NCBI GenBank assembly: GCA_016795365.1
Contig: JAEUHN010000036.1
Location: 192,181 to 256,180 of the forward strand
Reading direction: 5' to 3'
DNA: 64,000 nt
Source: Verrucomicrobiaceae bacterium
GTDB lineage: Bacteria; Verrucomicrobiota; Verrucomicrobiia; Verrucomicrobiales; Verrucomicrobiaceae
In this document: positions 17,472 to 26,835 of the stretch, piece after piece
Layout of the letters: each line of letters begins with the position of its first letter
How positions within the stretch are numbered: the stretch's first letter is position 1
The notes under the pieces: model-generated
The model's input: the letters and a program-made list of their open reading frames with translations, nothing else
Database searches by the model: none
Told to the model about the DNA's origin: nothing
Made by a program: the position numbers and the translations under genes

Positions 17472-18821
17472 ATGTCCTCCCACACACCGATCAAACGCCG
17501 TGAACGTGACGCCATTCTGCAAAGCCTCCAGGCCGGGCTCGTGCCCAAGCACGGGCTGCATCTCATTCAGGTAGGTCGCAAAGCTGAAGTCACGTCCTTG
17601 CTCGCTGATCTGGATCGCATCGCAGATGACGGCGCGGCCTTCCGCGTGTGTGTGGGCCGCTTCGGCAGCGGCAAGAGCTTCTTCCTCAATCTCATCCGCA
17701 CGCTCGCGTTTCAGAAGAAGCTCGCCGTGGCGCAGGCAGACTTCACGATGCAGCGCCGCCTGTATTCAACCGGTGGCGAGGCGCGCGCACTTTACAGCGA
17801 GCTGATGCGCAATCTGGCCACGCGTGCCCAGCCGGATGGTGGTGCGCTGGCGTCGGTGCTGTCCACCTGGGCTTCACAAATCCAGCATGGCGTGCTGCAA
17901 TCCGGCGGCACTGCTGCGGACGCGGAGGCGAAGATGATGAGCGATTTGAAGGAGCTGCAAAACTTCGTGGGCGGCTTCGAGTTTGCCGAGGCAGTGCGCG
18001 CTTTTTATCGCGGTCATGTCGATGGCAATGACGCACAACAAGCCGCCGCACTGCGCTGGTTGCGTGGTGAATATGAAACGAAGACGGAGGCGCGTCAGGA
18101 CCTGGGCGTGCGCCGGATCATTGATGATCAGAACATCTACGAGAGCCTCAAGCTCATGGCGGTCTTCCTGCGTCGCGCAGGTTTGGGCGGGCTGCTCGTC
18201 AGCCTGGATGAGCTGGTCGTGCTGTCTCATCGGCTGCCCAGCACGCGGGCCCGCCAGGCGAACTACGAAGCGCTGCTCACGCTCCTGAATGACTGTCTGC
18301 AAGGCACCGCACGCGGCCTGGGCTTTGTTTTTGCTGGCACCGATGAATGCCTGGAAGACAAGCGCCGCGGCCTGTTCAGCTATGAGGCGCTGCGCAGCCG
18401 CCTGGCCGAGAACACCTTGGCGAAGCAACAAGGCCTGACCGACTTGTCCGGCCCGGTGATCCGCCTGCAACCACTCACGCCTGAAGATTTGTTCGTGCTG
18501 CTGCGCAACATCGCGCTCGTCCATGCCTCAGGCGATCCCGCGAAGATACTCACCAATGATGAAGGCATCGCCGCCGTGCTGCACAAGGCAAACGAGACGC
18601 TCGGGGCCGACTTCTTCCGCACGCCACGCGACGTGGTGCGTGCGTTTGTAGGATTGCTCAACGTGCTGGACCAAAACCCAGGCCAGACCTGGCAGAGCGT
18701 GCTGAATGCCGCCACCTTCCAGGCACCCACGCAACCCGCGTCCACCGAGGAGGAGATAGCGACTGGTCAAGGAGCTGCGCCTGCGGATGAGGATGATGAT
18801 CTCGCTTCCTTCAAGCTGTGA
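17472..18821 (+). CDS. sngB: P-loop ATPase of the Shango-type operon (SngB-like; BrxD/DUF2791 family)
   Basis: The 449-residue ATPase has a Walker A motif GRFGSGKS at residues 62-69 and a Walker B-like LLVSLDEL with Asp246 and Glu247. The opening segment (residues 7-35, RRERDAILQSLQAGLVPKHG) and the DQNIYESLKLMAVFLRRAG run match the DUF2791/BrxD-type ATP-binding proteins found in BREX type 2 and related defence loci. It begins 12 bases after the TerB gene and its stop overlaps the helicase start (GTGA at 18818-18821), indicating translational coupling. The expected role is ATP-dependent partner of the helicase in sensing or processing phage DNA. Confidence 0.85.
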   Translation: MSSHTPIKRRERDAILQSLQAGLVPKHGLHLIQVGRKAEVTSLLADLDRIADDGAAFRVCVGRFGSGKSFFLNLIRTLAFQKKLAVAQADFTMQRRLYSTGGEARALYSELMRNLATRAQPDGGALASVLSTWASQIQHGVLQSGGTAADAEAKMMSDLKELQNFVGGFEFAEAVRAFYRGHVDGNDAQQAAALRWLRGEYETKTEARQDLGVRRIIDDQNIYESLKLMAVFLRRAGLGGLLVSLDELVVLSHRLPSTRARQANYEALLTLLNDCLQGTARGLGFVFAGTDECLEDKRRGLFSYEALRSRLAENTLAKQQGLTDLSGPVIRLQPLTPEDLFVLLRNIALVHASGDPAKILTNDEGIAAVLHKANETLGADFFRTPRDVVRAFVGLLNVLDQNPGQTWQSVLNAATFQAPTQPASTEEEIATGQGAAPADEDDDLASFKL

Positions 18822-21025
18822 GCGCCTTTGCTAAGCTGCATCCCACGATCCAGGAGGCCGTGTATCGCCTGGGCTGGTCCAGCCTGCGCCCGCTCCAGGT
18901 GCGCGCGATCGACGCCGTGGTGGACACCGCTGCGCCTCTCATCCTTTCTGCCGCCACCGCGAGCGGTAAGACGGAAGCGGCTTTCCTTCCCGTGCTTTCA
19001 CAGATCGCCAGCACGCCCGCCGATGGCATCCAGGCCATCTACATCTCGCCGCTGAAGGCCTTGATCAATGATCAGTTCCATCGACTCCAGGAGCTGTGCG
19101 ATGCGGCGGACACTCCGGTCCATCGCTGGCATGGCGACGTGAGCGCCTCAGCCAAGCAACGCTTGCGCGAACAACCTGCTGGCGTGTTGCTCATCACGCC
19201 GGAGTCGATGGAGAGCCTGTTCTGCAATCACGACCGTCATCTGGCGCGCATGTTCAGTGCCTTGCGCTTCGTGGTGATTGATGAGTTGCACGCCTTTCTC
19301 GATGACGTGCGGGGCATTCACCTGCGCAGCCTGCTCGCACGGCTGGAGCTTCAGGTGAACGTGCGCGTGCGACGGCTGGCCTTGTCAGCGACGCTGGGCG
19401 ATTTCGCTGAGGCCCGCCGTTTCCTCGATCCCCTGTCGCCCGATGCCGTTGCGGTGCTGCAAGACGATGCCGGTGAGCGCGAGCTGCGGCTCAGTGTGAA
19501 GTCGTTCTACGATGCACCCTCGGATCAAGGCGACGAGGGAGCAGACGAGTCCGCACCACCACCGATCAACGGACTGGCTGCCGTGGCGGACGATGTGGCG
19601 CGGCGTTTTCGCACGGAGGCGAACCTCATCTTTTGCAACCGTCGTCAGGATGCCGAAATCCTGGCTGATCGGCTGCATCAGATCGCTGAGCGGGAACACT
19701 GGCCACGCGATCCCTTCGTGCTCCACCATGGATCGCTGAGCAAGGACCTGCGCGAAGATGCTGAGCTGCGCCTCAAGCAAGGCGAAGCCCTCACCGCCAT
19801 CTGCACGAGCACGCTGGAGATGGGCATCGACCTCGGAGCGGTGAAGTCCGTGGGCCAGATCGATCCACCCTGGCGCGTGGCCTCGCTGGTGCAACGCCTG
19901 GGCCGCTCGGGCCGTCGGCAGGGCGAAGCCCAAGTGCTGCGCCTGTATGCGCTGGACGCGGAACCCCAGGCGAAGTCGAGCCTCACGGACCTGCTTTATC
20001 CCGACCTCATCCGGGCCATCGCAATGGTGGAGCTGCATCTGCAAAAGTGGCTCGAACCATCCGCCGTTGGGCGCTGTCATTACAGCACCTGCGTGCATCA
20101 GACGCTCAGTATCTTGAAGCAGACCGGCGGCACCAATGCCGCCACCTTGCTGGATCGGCTGTGCAAGCGCGGTGCGTTCCGTCAAATCACCACCAGCGAT
20201 TACGCGATGCTGCTGCGCGGACTGGCATCTCATGCCATCATCGAGCAGACACCGCCCGGCGATCTCATCCTCGCGCCGGAAGGCGAACGCATCGTGGAAA
20301 GCCGGGACTTCTATGCGGCCTTCGCAACGTCCGTCGATTACTCCGTGGAGCATGACGGCGACAAGATCGGTGTGCTGCCGCTGACCAGTGTGCCACCAGT
20401 GGGAGAGCACTTCCTGCTCGCCGGTCGTCGATGGAAAGTGGAGTCCATCGAGCATGAGTCACGCCGCCTCATTGTCAGCCGCGCGCGTGGCTGGAAGCGT
20501 CCCTTCTTCACCGGCAGCGGCGGAGAAGTCGATGCCCATGTGATCCAGACCATGCGCACCGTGCTCGCGGGTGAGGTTCGATTCGCCTACCTGGATGCGA
20601 AGGCTCAGGAACGCCTCATCATCGCTCGTGAAGCCTTCGCCACGCATGGGCTGCACGAAAGTGGCATCATCGAATCGGGTGCGGACACGTTGTGGTTTAC
20701 CTGGCAGGGCAGCCGAGTGTGTGAAGCGCTGCTGCTCTGTGCTCGCACCGAAGGCATCCCCGCCTCATGGGATGGAATGGCCGTGCATTATCCACGACTT
20801 AAAGGAGATGCCTTCCGCGAGCATCTACGCCATCTGGCCGCTGCCAACCTGGAGAGCCTGCTCGTCGAAACCCTCACGGAACAAGAGCTGCTGCGCGATC
20901 GTTTCGATCACCTGGTGCCCGCTGCTTTGCTCAAACAAGCCTGGCTGACCGAGCGTGTGAACCTTGATGCTCTGCGACAAACGCTCGGGGATGCTGAGAA
21001 ATCTTGCGCATTGGAACAGGCCTGA
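18818..21025 (+). CDS. sngC: Lhr-like superfamily 2 helicase of the Shango-type operon (SngC-like)
   Basis: The 735-residue protein starts at a GTG overlapping the ATPase stop codon. It carries the SF2 motifs in order: Walker A ATASGKT (46-52), YISPLKALIND (Ia), a DELH Walker B box (155-158), LSATLGD (III), and in the second RecA lobe FCNRRQDAE, CTSTLEMGIDLGAV and QRLGRSGRRQGEA (VI). The order and the DELH box place it with Lhr/BrxH-type DNA helicases. A C-terminal region of about 300 residues probably forms the winged-helix and Lhr-core domains. It is the last gene of the operon; the ComM gene follows 15 bases later on the same strand and may be read through. Confidence 0.87.
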   Translation: MSAFAKLHPTIQEAVYRLGWSSLRPLQVRAIDAVVDTAAPLILSAATASGKTEAAFLPVLSQIASTPADGIQAIYISPLKALINDQFHRLQELCDAADTPVHRWHGDVSASAKQRLREQPAGVLLITPESMESLFCNHDRHLARMFSALRFVVIDELHAFLDDVRGIHLRSLLARLELQVNVRVRRLALSATLGDFAEARRFLDPLSPDAVAVLQDDAGERELRLSVKSFYDAPSDQGDEGADESAPPPINGLAAVADDVARRFRTEANLIFCNRRQDAEILADRLHQIAEREHWPRDPFVLHHGSLSKDLREDAELRLKQGEALTAICTSTLEMGIDLGAVKSVGQIDPPWRVASLVQRLGRSGRRQGEAQVLRLYALDAEPQAKSSLTDLLYPDLIRAIAMVELHLQKWLEPSAVGRCHYSTCVHQTLSILKQTGGTNAATLLDRLCKRGAFRQITTSDYAMLLRGLASHAIIEQTPPGDLILAPEGERIVESRDFYAAFATSVDYSVEHDGDKIGVLPLTSVPPVGEHFLLAGRRWKVESIEHESRRLIVSRARGWKRPFFTGSGGEVDAHVIQTMRTVLAGEVRFAYLDAKAQERLIIAREAFATHGLHESGIIESGADTLWFTWQGSRVCEALLLCARTEGIPASWDGMAVHYPRLKGDAFREHLRHLAAANLESLLVETLTEQELLRDRFDHLVPAALLKQAWLTERVNLDALRQTLGDAEKSCALEQA

Positions 21026-21039
21026 AATAATGCGAGGCC

Positions 21040-22575
21040 ATGATTGCCCGCACCTACTCTGCAACGCTCGTTGGGGTCAACGCCGTTGAAGTCGAGATCG
21101 AGACCCACCAAGGCGGCGGCGACTTCATGATGGTGGTGGTGGGGCTGCCGGACGCGGCGGTGAAGGAGAGCCGGGATCGCGTGCTGACGGCGTTGACGAC
21201 GAATGGATTGTTCCTGGGCGATGGGCGGCTGACGGTGAATCTGGCTCCTGCAGATCTGAAGAAGGAAGGGCCGGCCTTTGACCTGCCAATCGCGATCGCG
21301 CTGGTGGCGAAGATGGCGGGCATTCCGATGGAACTGCTGCGTGAGACGAGCATGGCGGGCGAGCTGGCATTGAATGGTGAGCTGCGGCCCGTGCGTGGCG
21401 TGCTGGCGATTGCGCTCGAAGCGCGAGCGAAGGGTCGCAAGCGTTTGCTGGTGCCCAAGCGCGTGGCCGCTGAGGCGAGTGTGGTGGCGGGCATCGACAT
21501 CATAGGCGTGTCGCACTTGCGCGAGGCGGTGGACTACTTGTCGGGCAAGCAGGAGATCAAACCGGAGCCCTGTCGCGCGGCGGAGTTCTTTGCGGCCGCG
21601 AGCACTTACAATATCGACTTCGCCGACGTGAAGGGCCAGCCGCACGCCAAGCGGGCGATCGAGGTCGCGGTGAGCGGCGGGCACAACATCCTCATGGTCG
21701 GGCCGCCGGGCACAGGCAAGTCGATGCTCTCGAAGCGCGTCGCGACCATCATGCCCGGCATGAGCGAAGAGGAAGCGATCGAGACGACGAAGATTCACAG
21801 CGCGGGCGGCTTGCTCAGCGAGCAGCAGGCGTTCATCGCCACACGTCCGTTTCGTGCACCGCATCACACGATCAGCGATGCAGGTTTGCTCGGTGGCGGA
21901 TCGAATCCAGGACCGGGCGAGGTGAGCCTCGCGCACAACGGCGTGCTCTTCCTCGATGAGCTGCCGGAGTTCCGCCGCAGCACGCTGGAGGTGATGCGAC
22001 AGCCACTTGAGGATGGCAAGGTGACCATCGCTCGCGCAGTCGCGACCGTCACGTTTCCTGCGTCCTTCATGCTCGTGGCAGCGATGAACCCGTGCCCGTG
22101 CGGCTACTATGGCGACCTGAAGCGCGAGTGCCGCTGCGGTGCGCCTGTGGTGCAGAAGTATCGTCAGCGCATCAGCGGTCCGTTGCTCGATCGCATCGAT
22201 TTGCACGTGGATGTGCCGACGGTGGAATACAAAGAACTCTCCGCCGGTGCGCCCGGCGAATCATCAGCGGACATTCGCGAGCGCGTGGTGCGCTGCCGCA
22301 ACATCCAAGCCGAGCGCTTCAAGAAGGACGCCGGCATTCACACCAACAGCGCGATGACCTCGCGACTGATGAAGAAGCACTGCGAACTCGATGCCGAAGG
22401 CGCGCACTTCCTGGAGCATCAGATGGGCGAGATGAACTTCTCCGCCCGCGCGCATGATCGCATCCTCAAGGTCGCTCGCACGCTGGCTGACCTCGGCGGT
22501 CGCGAGAAGATCTCATGCGATGACGTGATGGAAGCTGTGCAGTATCGCACGCTGGACCGGAAGTTGTGGGTGTAG
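21040..22575 (+). CDS. comM: YifB/ComM-family Mg-chelatase-like AAA+ ATPase
   Basis: The 511-residue protein has an N-terminal Lon-protease-like fold region (ATLVGVNAVEVEIETHQGGG, VGLPDAAVKESRDRV), a Walker A GPPGTGKSM near residue 225, Walker B VLFLDELPEF, and a CPCGYYGD----C-C cysteine cluster followed by a magnesium chelatase-type C-terminal domain (LSARAHDRILKVARTLADL-like helices, here NFSARAHDR). In Vibrio and Haemophilus ComM is a hexameric branch-migration helicase needed for integrating DNA during natural transformation. Length and motifs are typical. It lies 15 bases downstream of the helicase, but ComM is usually a core gene, so the closeness may be incidental. Confidence 0.92.
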   Translation: MIARTYSATLVGVNAVEVEIETHQGGGDFMMVVVGLPDAAVKESRDRVLTALTTNGLFLGDGRLTVNLAPADLKKEGPAFDLPIAIALVAKMAGIPMELLRETSMAGELALNGELRPVRGVLAIALEARAKGRKRLLVPKRVAAEASVVAGIDIIGVSHLREAVDYLSGKQEIKPEPCRAAEFFAAASTYNIDFADVKGQPHAKRAIEVAVSGGHNILMVGPPGTGKSMLSKRVATIMPGMSEEEAIETTKIHSAGGLLSEQQAFIATRPFRAPHHTISDAGLLGGGSNPGPGEVSLAHNGVLFLDELPEFRRSTLEVMRQPLEDGKVTIARAVATVTFPASFMLVAAMNPCPCGYYGDLKRECRCGAPVVQKYRQRISGPLLDRIDLHVDVPTVEYKELSAGAPGESSADIRERVVRCRNIQAERFKKDAGIHTNSAMTSRLMKKHCELDAEGAHFLEHQMGEMNFSARAHDRILKVARTLADLGGREKISCDDVMEAVQYRTLDRKLWV

Positions 22576-22588
22576 CATTCCGTTAGGC

Positions 22589-25003
22589 TTATGGCTTCGA
22601 CTGCGCCAGCTTCTGCAGGTGGGGAAGTTGAAGCTGGAGGGTTTTCATTAACTGCTCGCTCTCTGATGTATGTCGGTGCTCAGACCCGAGCGTATGCAGG
22701 TCGGCAATCGCCTGCTCGATTTCGCGCAAGAGCATCTGTCCTGTCTCGGCTGGCGGCACGGTGGTGGCATGAGCCTGGAGAGTCTCTGATATGAAGTGCT
22801 GGCGCAGGCGGGCGGTCTGCACCACGGCGGCTGCGGCCTCCATCTGGAGCTGCGACAGAGCCGGGTAGTCGTGTGCCAGTTCGAGGGCTGCTTTCGCCGC
22901 CGTATCGCCCCATTGAATGGCTTTCGCAAAGGCGGCCATGGCGGATTCGGCGCTGCCCTTTCCCAAGCTGGCGGCAGTCGATGCCAGCGTGCGCCCATTG
23001 AGGCTGAGAGAGCGCCGCAGACGGAGATCCAAAGGGCTGGACGCGAGCATTTGCTCCAGCAGGCGGCGCTCTTGCAAAAGCCCTTCTTGTGCTTCTTTCC
23101 ATTGTCCTAGGTCACCGCGTGCTGAGGCCTGCTTGGCGAGGCTGCCGGCGAGATGGCGCGAGGATCGCTTTCCATCTTCCATCCGAAGCCAGAGGGCGAC
23201 CGCTGCCGAGTAATTCGGCAAGGCCAAAGCAGGCTGTGCTTCGTGCATGGCCACATCTCCGAGACGCTCGTGGGCGATGGCGAGCAGGTCTGGCGGAGCA
23301 TTGTGATCATCGAGAAGATCGAAGGCGGATTGATACCATGCCTTGGCTTTGGCCCAGTTCTCCAAAAGCTGATAGACGAGCCCGATTCGGTCCTTGGCCT
23401 GGGCGAGATCGCTATGGACGGAGGGGACGCCGGGGTATTTCTGTGCGCGCTTTTCGAGATGGCGATGGAACTCGGTGAAGAGCTTGAGCGCTTTGGCATA
23501 GTCGCCCTCGGCCACGGCGATGAGGCCAGCATTGTGGTAGGCCGCTGCGCGGTTCCTTTGTTGTTCATCAGTGTCCTGGCGTTCGTCGAGTTTTTCGAAA
23601 TAGCTGATGGCTTGCTCCGCTGAGTGCTTCAGCACGCCTGCCTGATTCACGGCATCAAGGCGGTCTCGCAGATCATAGATGATGTCGTTGATCAGACCCT
23701 CGGCGGTGAGGCGGGCGGTGTCGGCAGTCTTCCGGGCTGCTTCGGCCGCCAGACGAGCCTGGGACTCGGCATCGCGTGCGGCCAGGGCTTTTTGTTTCTC
23801 TTGCTCGGCGAGCAGGCGTTGAGCAGATGCTTCATCACGAGCGGCTTCGGCGGCGGACTTCTGCTGGAGCGCTGCGTTGCGTTGCTCACGCGCGTCGTCA
23901 CGCGCCAGCTCAGCTTCGTGCCTTGCCACCATTGCTTCCTGGCGCTGCCAAATGGCCACGATGCTGCCGCTTACGATTGAGATCAGCAGCAACACGACGA
24001 GCCAATGGCGCTGCACGAACCGGGTGGCAGCGTAGCCGAGGGTGTAGGGTCGGGCTTCCACGCACTGCCGGGCAAGGAAGCGGCGCAAGTCGCGAGCGAG
24101 GCTGGCTGCAGACTCGTAGCGAGCATCGGGCTGGCGTTGCAGCGTGCGTCGGACGATCCAGTCCAGATCAGTTCCTGTGCTGGTGCCCGGTGCAGGCTCG
24201 TTAGCACTGGCGGCTTCGGGTGGCATCACCCCGGCGACCATCTTGTAAAGCATCACGCCGAGTGAAAACACATCGGATGGGGCCAGGACTTCGCGCCCTT
24301 CCATTTGCTCCGGGCTGGCGTAGCCGCGGGAGTAGCCCACCAAGTAGGGCGTGCCAGGTGCTAGTGATGCGGAGTCGCTGATATCGCGCGCGATTCCCCA
24401 GTCGATGATCTTCACGGCCGGACTCCCATCGGGCAAGGGAGTGACCAGCACATTGGCGGGCTTGAGATCGCGATGAATGACGAGCCGAGCGTGAGCAAAC
24501 GCTAGGCCATGGCAGACCTGGATGAACGGCTCCAGCTTGTCTGGCCAGCGCAGTTTTTGGGAGCACCAGTCCGTTATGTGAATGCCGTTCTCCACATACT
24601 CCATCGCATACCAGGGGACACCGTCCTCATCGCCACCATCGAAGTAGGCGACGATGGCGGCGTGGCCGTGGAGCTTGCGGAGGAAGTCCCGTTCTTTGGT
24701 GAATCGTGCGACAATCAGATCCGTCTCCGCACCTGCTCCGCGCTGAGGGCATTTGATGACGACACGCACGCCATACTTCAAATGCCGGGCGAGGCGCACC
24801 ACGCCCATGCCGCCCTGCTGCTCCTCGGACAAGGGTTCGGACTCGTCCCATTGGTATCGGTCTGCGAGTCGGCTGAAGTCCAGCATGGGAACCACGAGCC
24901 GTTGAAAATCGGACGACGGATGGTGAGCACGCATGGCGCGGAGTTCATCCGTCCCATACTTCGTGGTTGGTCGATCCGTCTCGTTCATGCGTCGGCGGCT
25001 CAA
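22589..25003 (-). CDS. Transmembrane Ser/Thr protein kinase with C-terminal TPR region
   Basis: The 804-residue protein has a Hanks-type kinase domain (about 50-320). It shows a glycine-rich loop (GGMGVVRLA, 64-72), Lys84 in VVIKC, the catalytic loop HRDLKPAN (177-184) and DWG (201-203) in place of DFG, with an APGTPY---GYASPEQM activation segment. A membrane helix at about 334-354 (WLVVLLLISIVSGSIVAIW) is followed by a long Ala/Glu/Arg coiled coil (about 355-430) and TPR-like helices to the end, probably extracytoplasmic. The start overlaps the upstream lipoprotein stop by 4 bases (ATGA); ATG at 24988 is an alternative. It is the last gene of the operon with the sigma-FHA protein, so the FHA domain is the obvious candidate target of its phosphorylation. 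Confidence 0.88.
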   Translation of the reverse strand: MSRRRMNETDRPTTKYGTDELRAMRAHHPSSDFQRLVVPMLDFSRLADRYQWDESEPLSEEQQGGMGVVRLARHLKYGVRVVIKCPQRGAGAETDLIVARFTKERDFLRKLHGHAAIVAYFDGGDEDGVPWYAMEYVENGIHITDWCSQKLRWPDKLEPFIQVCHGLAFAHARLVIHRDLKPANVLVTPLPDGSPAVKIIDWGIARDISDSASLAPGTPYLVGYSRGYASPEQMEGREVLAPSDVFSLGVMLYKMVAGVMPPEAASANEPAPGTSTGTDLDWIVRRTLQRQPDARYESAASLARDLRRFLARQCVEARPYTLGYAATRFVQRHWLVVLLLISIVSGSIVAIWQRQEAMVARHEAELARDDAREQRNAALQQKSAAEAARDEASAQRLLAEQEKQKALAARDAESQARLAAEAARKTADTARLTAEGLINDIIYDLRDRLDAVNQAGVLKHSAEQAISYFEKLDERQDTDEQQRNRAAAYHNAGLIAVAEGDYAKALKLFTEFHRHLEKRAQKYPGVPSVHSDLAQAKDRIGLVYQLLENWAKAKAWYQSAFDLLDDHNAPPDLLAIAHERLGDVAMHEAQPALALPNYSAAVALWLRMEDGKRSSRHLAGSLAKQASARGDLGQWKEAQEGLLQERRLLEQMLASSPLDLRLRRSLSLNGRTLASTAASLGKGSAESAMAAFAKAIQWGDTAAKAALELAHDYPALSQLQMEAAAAVVQTARLRQHFISETLQAHATTVPPAETGQMLLREIEQAIADLHTLGSEHRHTSESEQLMKTLQLQLPHLQKLAQSKP

Positions 25004-25671
25004 GGAGGCAACACGACGGGTGCCATGTCCAGCATTGCTGCCGTGGAGGTGCGTCTGCCGAGGCCGATGGGTGCCAGGGCGTCTGGATCAATGCTGCCAG
25101 GAATGGTGATGCGGGCGTCCTTGGGCAGGCTCGCGGGAGGCACATCGAGATCGAAGGTGCTGCGGGCAACGTGTGCGCCCTCGGCGGACAAGCGGCCGAA
25201 CGTGACGCTGGGAGGCTCCGATGGGCTGCGCACGACCACGGCGACCTTGTCCCAGGCTTTGAGAATTGAAGCCACTGCCTGGCGGCGCTCTGCTTCATCG
25301 AGAAGCCGCTCCGCCCGTGCAGCAGCGGCGCGATCAGGCATGGCGGCAATCGCCTCGCGCTGCGGCTCGTGCAGGGCGCGCAGGCGCACGAGTTCGATAG
25401 ATACGAGAGCATCAAACTTTCGCCGCAGGGCGAGCGCGATGAGGTCCCGCTCGGCATCCTGCAGCGTGCGGCGCTTGCGGATCACTTTGGCCACAGCCAC
25501 GACATCCCTCAGCCGGAGTGGCTGTGAGGGCGAGAGATGAACGGCCGTCGCTTCGTCACGACCAAACATGGGCTGATCGAGATCTTCTTCACTCAATGGT
25601 GTCACCACGCATCCCGACAGGCCGCACGCCGCGCCGATCAGCCAGAGGTGCGATGGCAGTCGCGTGATCAT
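25000..25671 (-). CDS. Hypothetical lipoprotein in the sigma-FHA/kinase operon
   Basis: The 223-residue protein has a lipoprotein signal peptide: basic MITRLPS, hydrophobic LWLIGAACG, then the lipobox LSGC with Cys21 as lipidation site. The mature part is mostly helical, with a charged central region (about 65-150, rich in Arg, Glu and Ala) and a Pro-containing beta-like tail (about 160-223). I do not recognise a family. Both ends overlap neighbours by 4 bases (sigma-FHA upstream, kinase downstream), so it is translationally coupled to the two and probably acts in the same signalling path, perhaps as an envelope sensor or anti-sigma-like component; no classical anti-sigma motif is visible. 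Confidence 0.7.
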   Translation of the reverse strand: MITRLPSHLWLIGAACGLSGCVVTPLSEEDLDQPMFGRDEATAVHLSPSQPLRLRDVVAVAKVIRKRRTLQDAERDLIALALRRKFDALVSIELVRLRALHEPQREAIAAMPDRAAAARAERLLDEAERRQAVASILKAWDKVAVVVRSPSEPPSVTFGRLSAEGAHVARSTFDLDVPPASLPKDARITIPGSIDPDALAPIGLGRRTSTAAMLDMAPVVLPP

Positions 25672-26795
25672 TCGCCTGAAGCATCCAGAAACACGAACTC
25701 GGCCACACCAGCGCGGATGACGTCACCATTGACGAGCAGCCTGGACTGCACGGCTCCGAGATCATTGACCTCCACGGGATTGGTAGCACTTCGATTCGTG
25801 AGGAGGAGGAACTCGCCTTCGGGTGCCACCTGAAAGTGCTCGCGGCTGACTCCCGACAGCCCCATCACCTGCCAGGTGGCTTTGGCATCACGGCCCACTG
25901 TCCAGCCAGAATCAATCACCCTGCATTCTACGCTGCGATCACGGAGCAGCACCAGCACGGGCTTGCCATGCAAAGTGGGATCAATCTGGTAGCGCAGCCT
26001 CTCGATCATGACGAGACGATCCTGGACGCCCTGGAGGTCGGGCTGCGGAATATCGCCCGCATCGGGATAGGCTCGAAGTTTTCGCACCAGAGCCTCGTTC
26101 GCCTCGGCACCCGAGGGCTGGAAGACGGTCGTATCGCTGGCCTTTCTGGCGTAGTGATCAGCGCTGATCACGAGGATGGCACGCCGGAGCTGCTCCAGGA
26201 AACGATCACGCCTCTGGTAGGCCACGTTGAGGTTGGTGTGAAACACCTTCGCTACATGGGCAGCGTCGTAACGATTCAGCACATAGCCGTGCAGCGCATC
26301 GAACTCGGCGTGGCTATATTTGCTGCGCACGCGGTCGAGGGCCACGTCCAGCACGGCCAGTTCCAGCCGCGCTTCGTCGGCATCTTTCATCACCGCTTCT
26401 TCAAGGTCGAGTTCCGGGATGGAGAGGAAGTCCGACAGGCAGCGCCCGTCCGTGCCGGGAATCGGGGCGTCGAGGGACTCGCCGAGGCGCCTGGCATTGC
26501 TCGCGCGGCGGCGGAAGGCGCGATGAATCTCGAAGCGCACAATGTGGAACACCCAGGTCCTGAACTTCACGCCTTCACGGCGATGATAAATGCCAGTGGC
26601 GAGCATTTTGAAGACCTTGGACATGGAGTCCTGCACCACGTCCATGGCTTCTATCTCATTCAGCCCGTTGCGCCGGACAAAGGCGATGATCTGAGGTGCC
26701 AGCCAGACGTAGAGATCGTGGCTGTCACGTCGGTTCTGGTCTCCGCCGCCCAGGCGGGCTACCAAAGTGTGGCGAGTGTTTTCGTCGGTGCTCAT
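25668..26795 (-). CDS. ECF-type RNA polymerase sigma factor fused to a C-terminal FHA domain
   Basis: The 375-residue protein has sigma region 2 at about 10-100 (ALGG-type opening, AMDVVQDSMSKVFKML, FRTWVFHIVRFEIHRAFRRR) and region 4 at about 140-205 (YSHAEFDALHGYVL, DAAHVAKVFHTNLNVAYQRRDRFLEQL). After a linker comes an FHA domain (about 275-372) with the hallmark GR at 301-302, SREH at 317-320 and TNRSATNPVEVN at 333-344, which form the phosphothreonine pocket. The ATG at 26795 is chosen because an upstream ATG would overlap the HEAT gene heavily. The fusion suggests that promoter recognition is tuned by a phosphoprotein, plausibly the kinase encoded two genes downstream. A conserved upstream element (28359-28390) may be its own promoter. 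Confidence 0.86.
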   Translation of the reverse strand: MSTDENTRHTLVARLGGGDQNRRDSHDLYVWLAPQIIAFVRRNGLNEIEAMDVVQDSMSKVFKMLATGIYHRREGVKFRTWVFHIVRFEIHRAFRRRASNARRLGESLDAPIPGTDGRCLSDFLSIPELDLEEAVMKDADEARLELAVLDVALDRVRSKYSHAEFDALHGYVLNRYDAAHVAKVFHTNLNVAYQRRDRFLEQLRRAILVISADHYARKASDTTVFQPSGAEANEALVRKLRAYPDAGDIPQPDLQGVQDRLVMIERLRYQIDPTLHGKPVLVLLRDRSVECRVIDSGWTVGRDAKATWQVMGLSGVSREHFQVAPEGEFLLLTNRSATNPVEVNDLGAVQSRLLVNGDVIRAGVAEFVFLDASGE

Positions 26796-26835
26796 AATGC
26801 CGAACGGGCCGGGGTCACGGGTTGAAAGACAGGGA

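Noticed and set aside
14076..21025. Classical tellurite-resistance or BREX type 2 operon
   Set aside because: No TerC, TerD, TerZ, PglX or PglZ homologue is in the flanks; the three-gene set fits Shango better.
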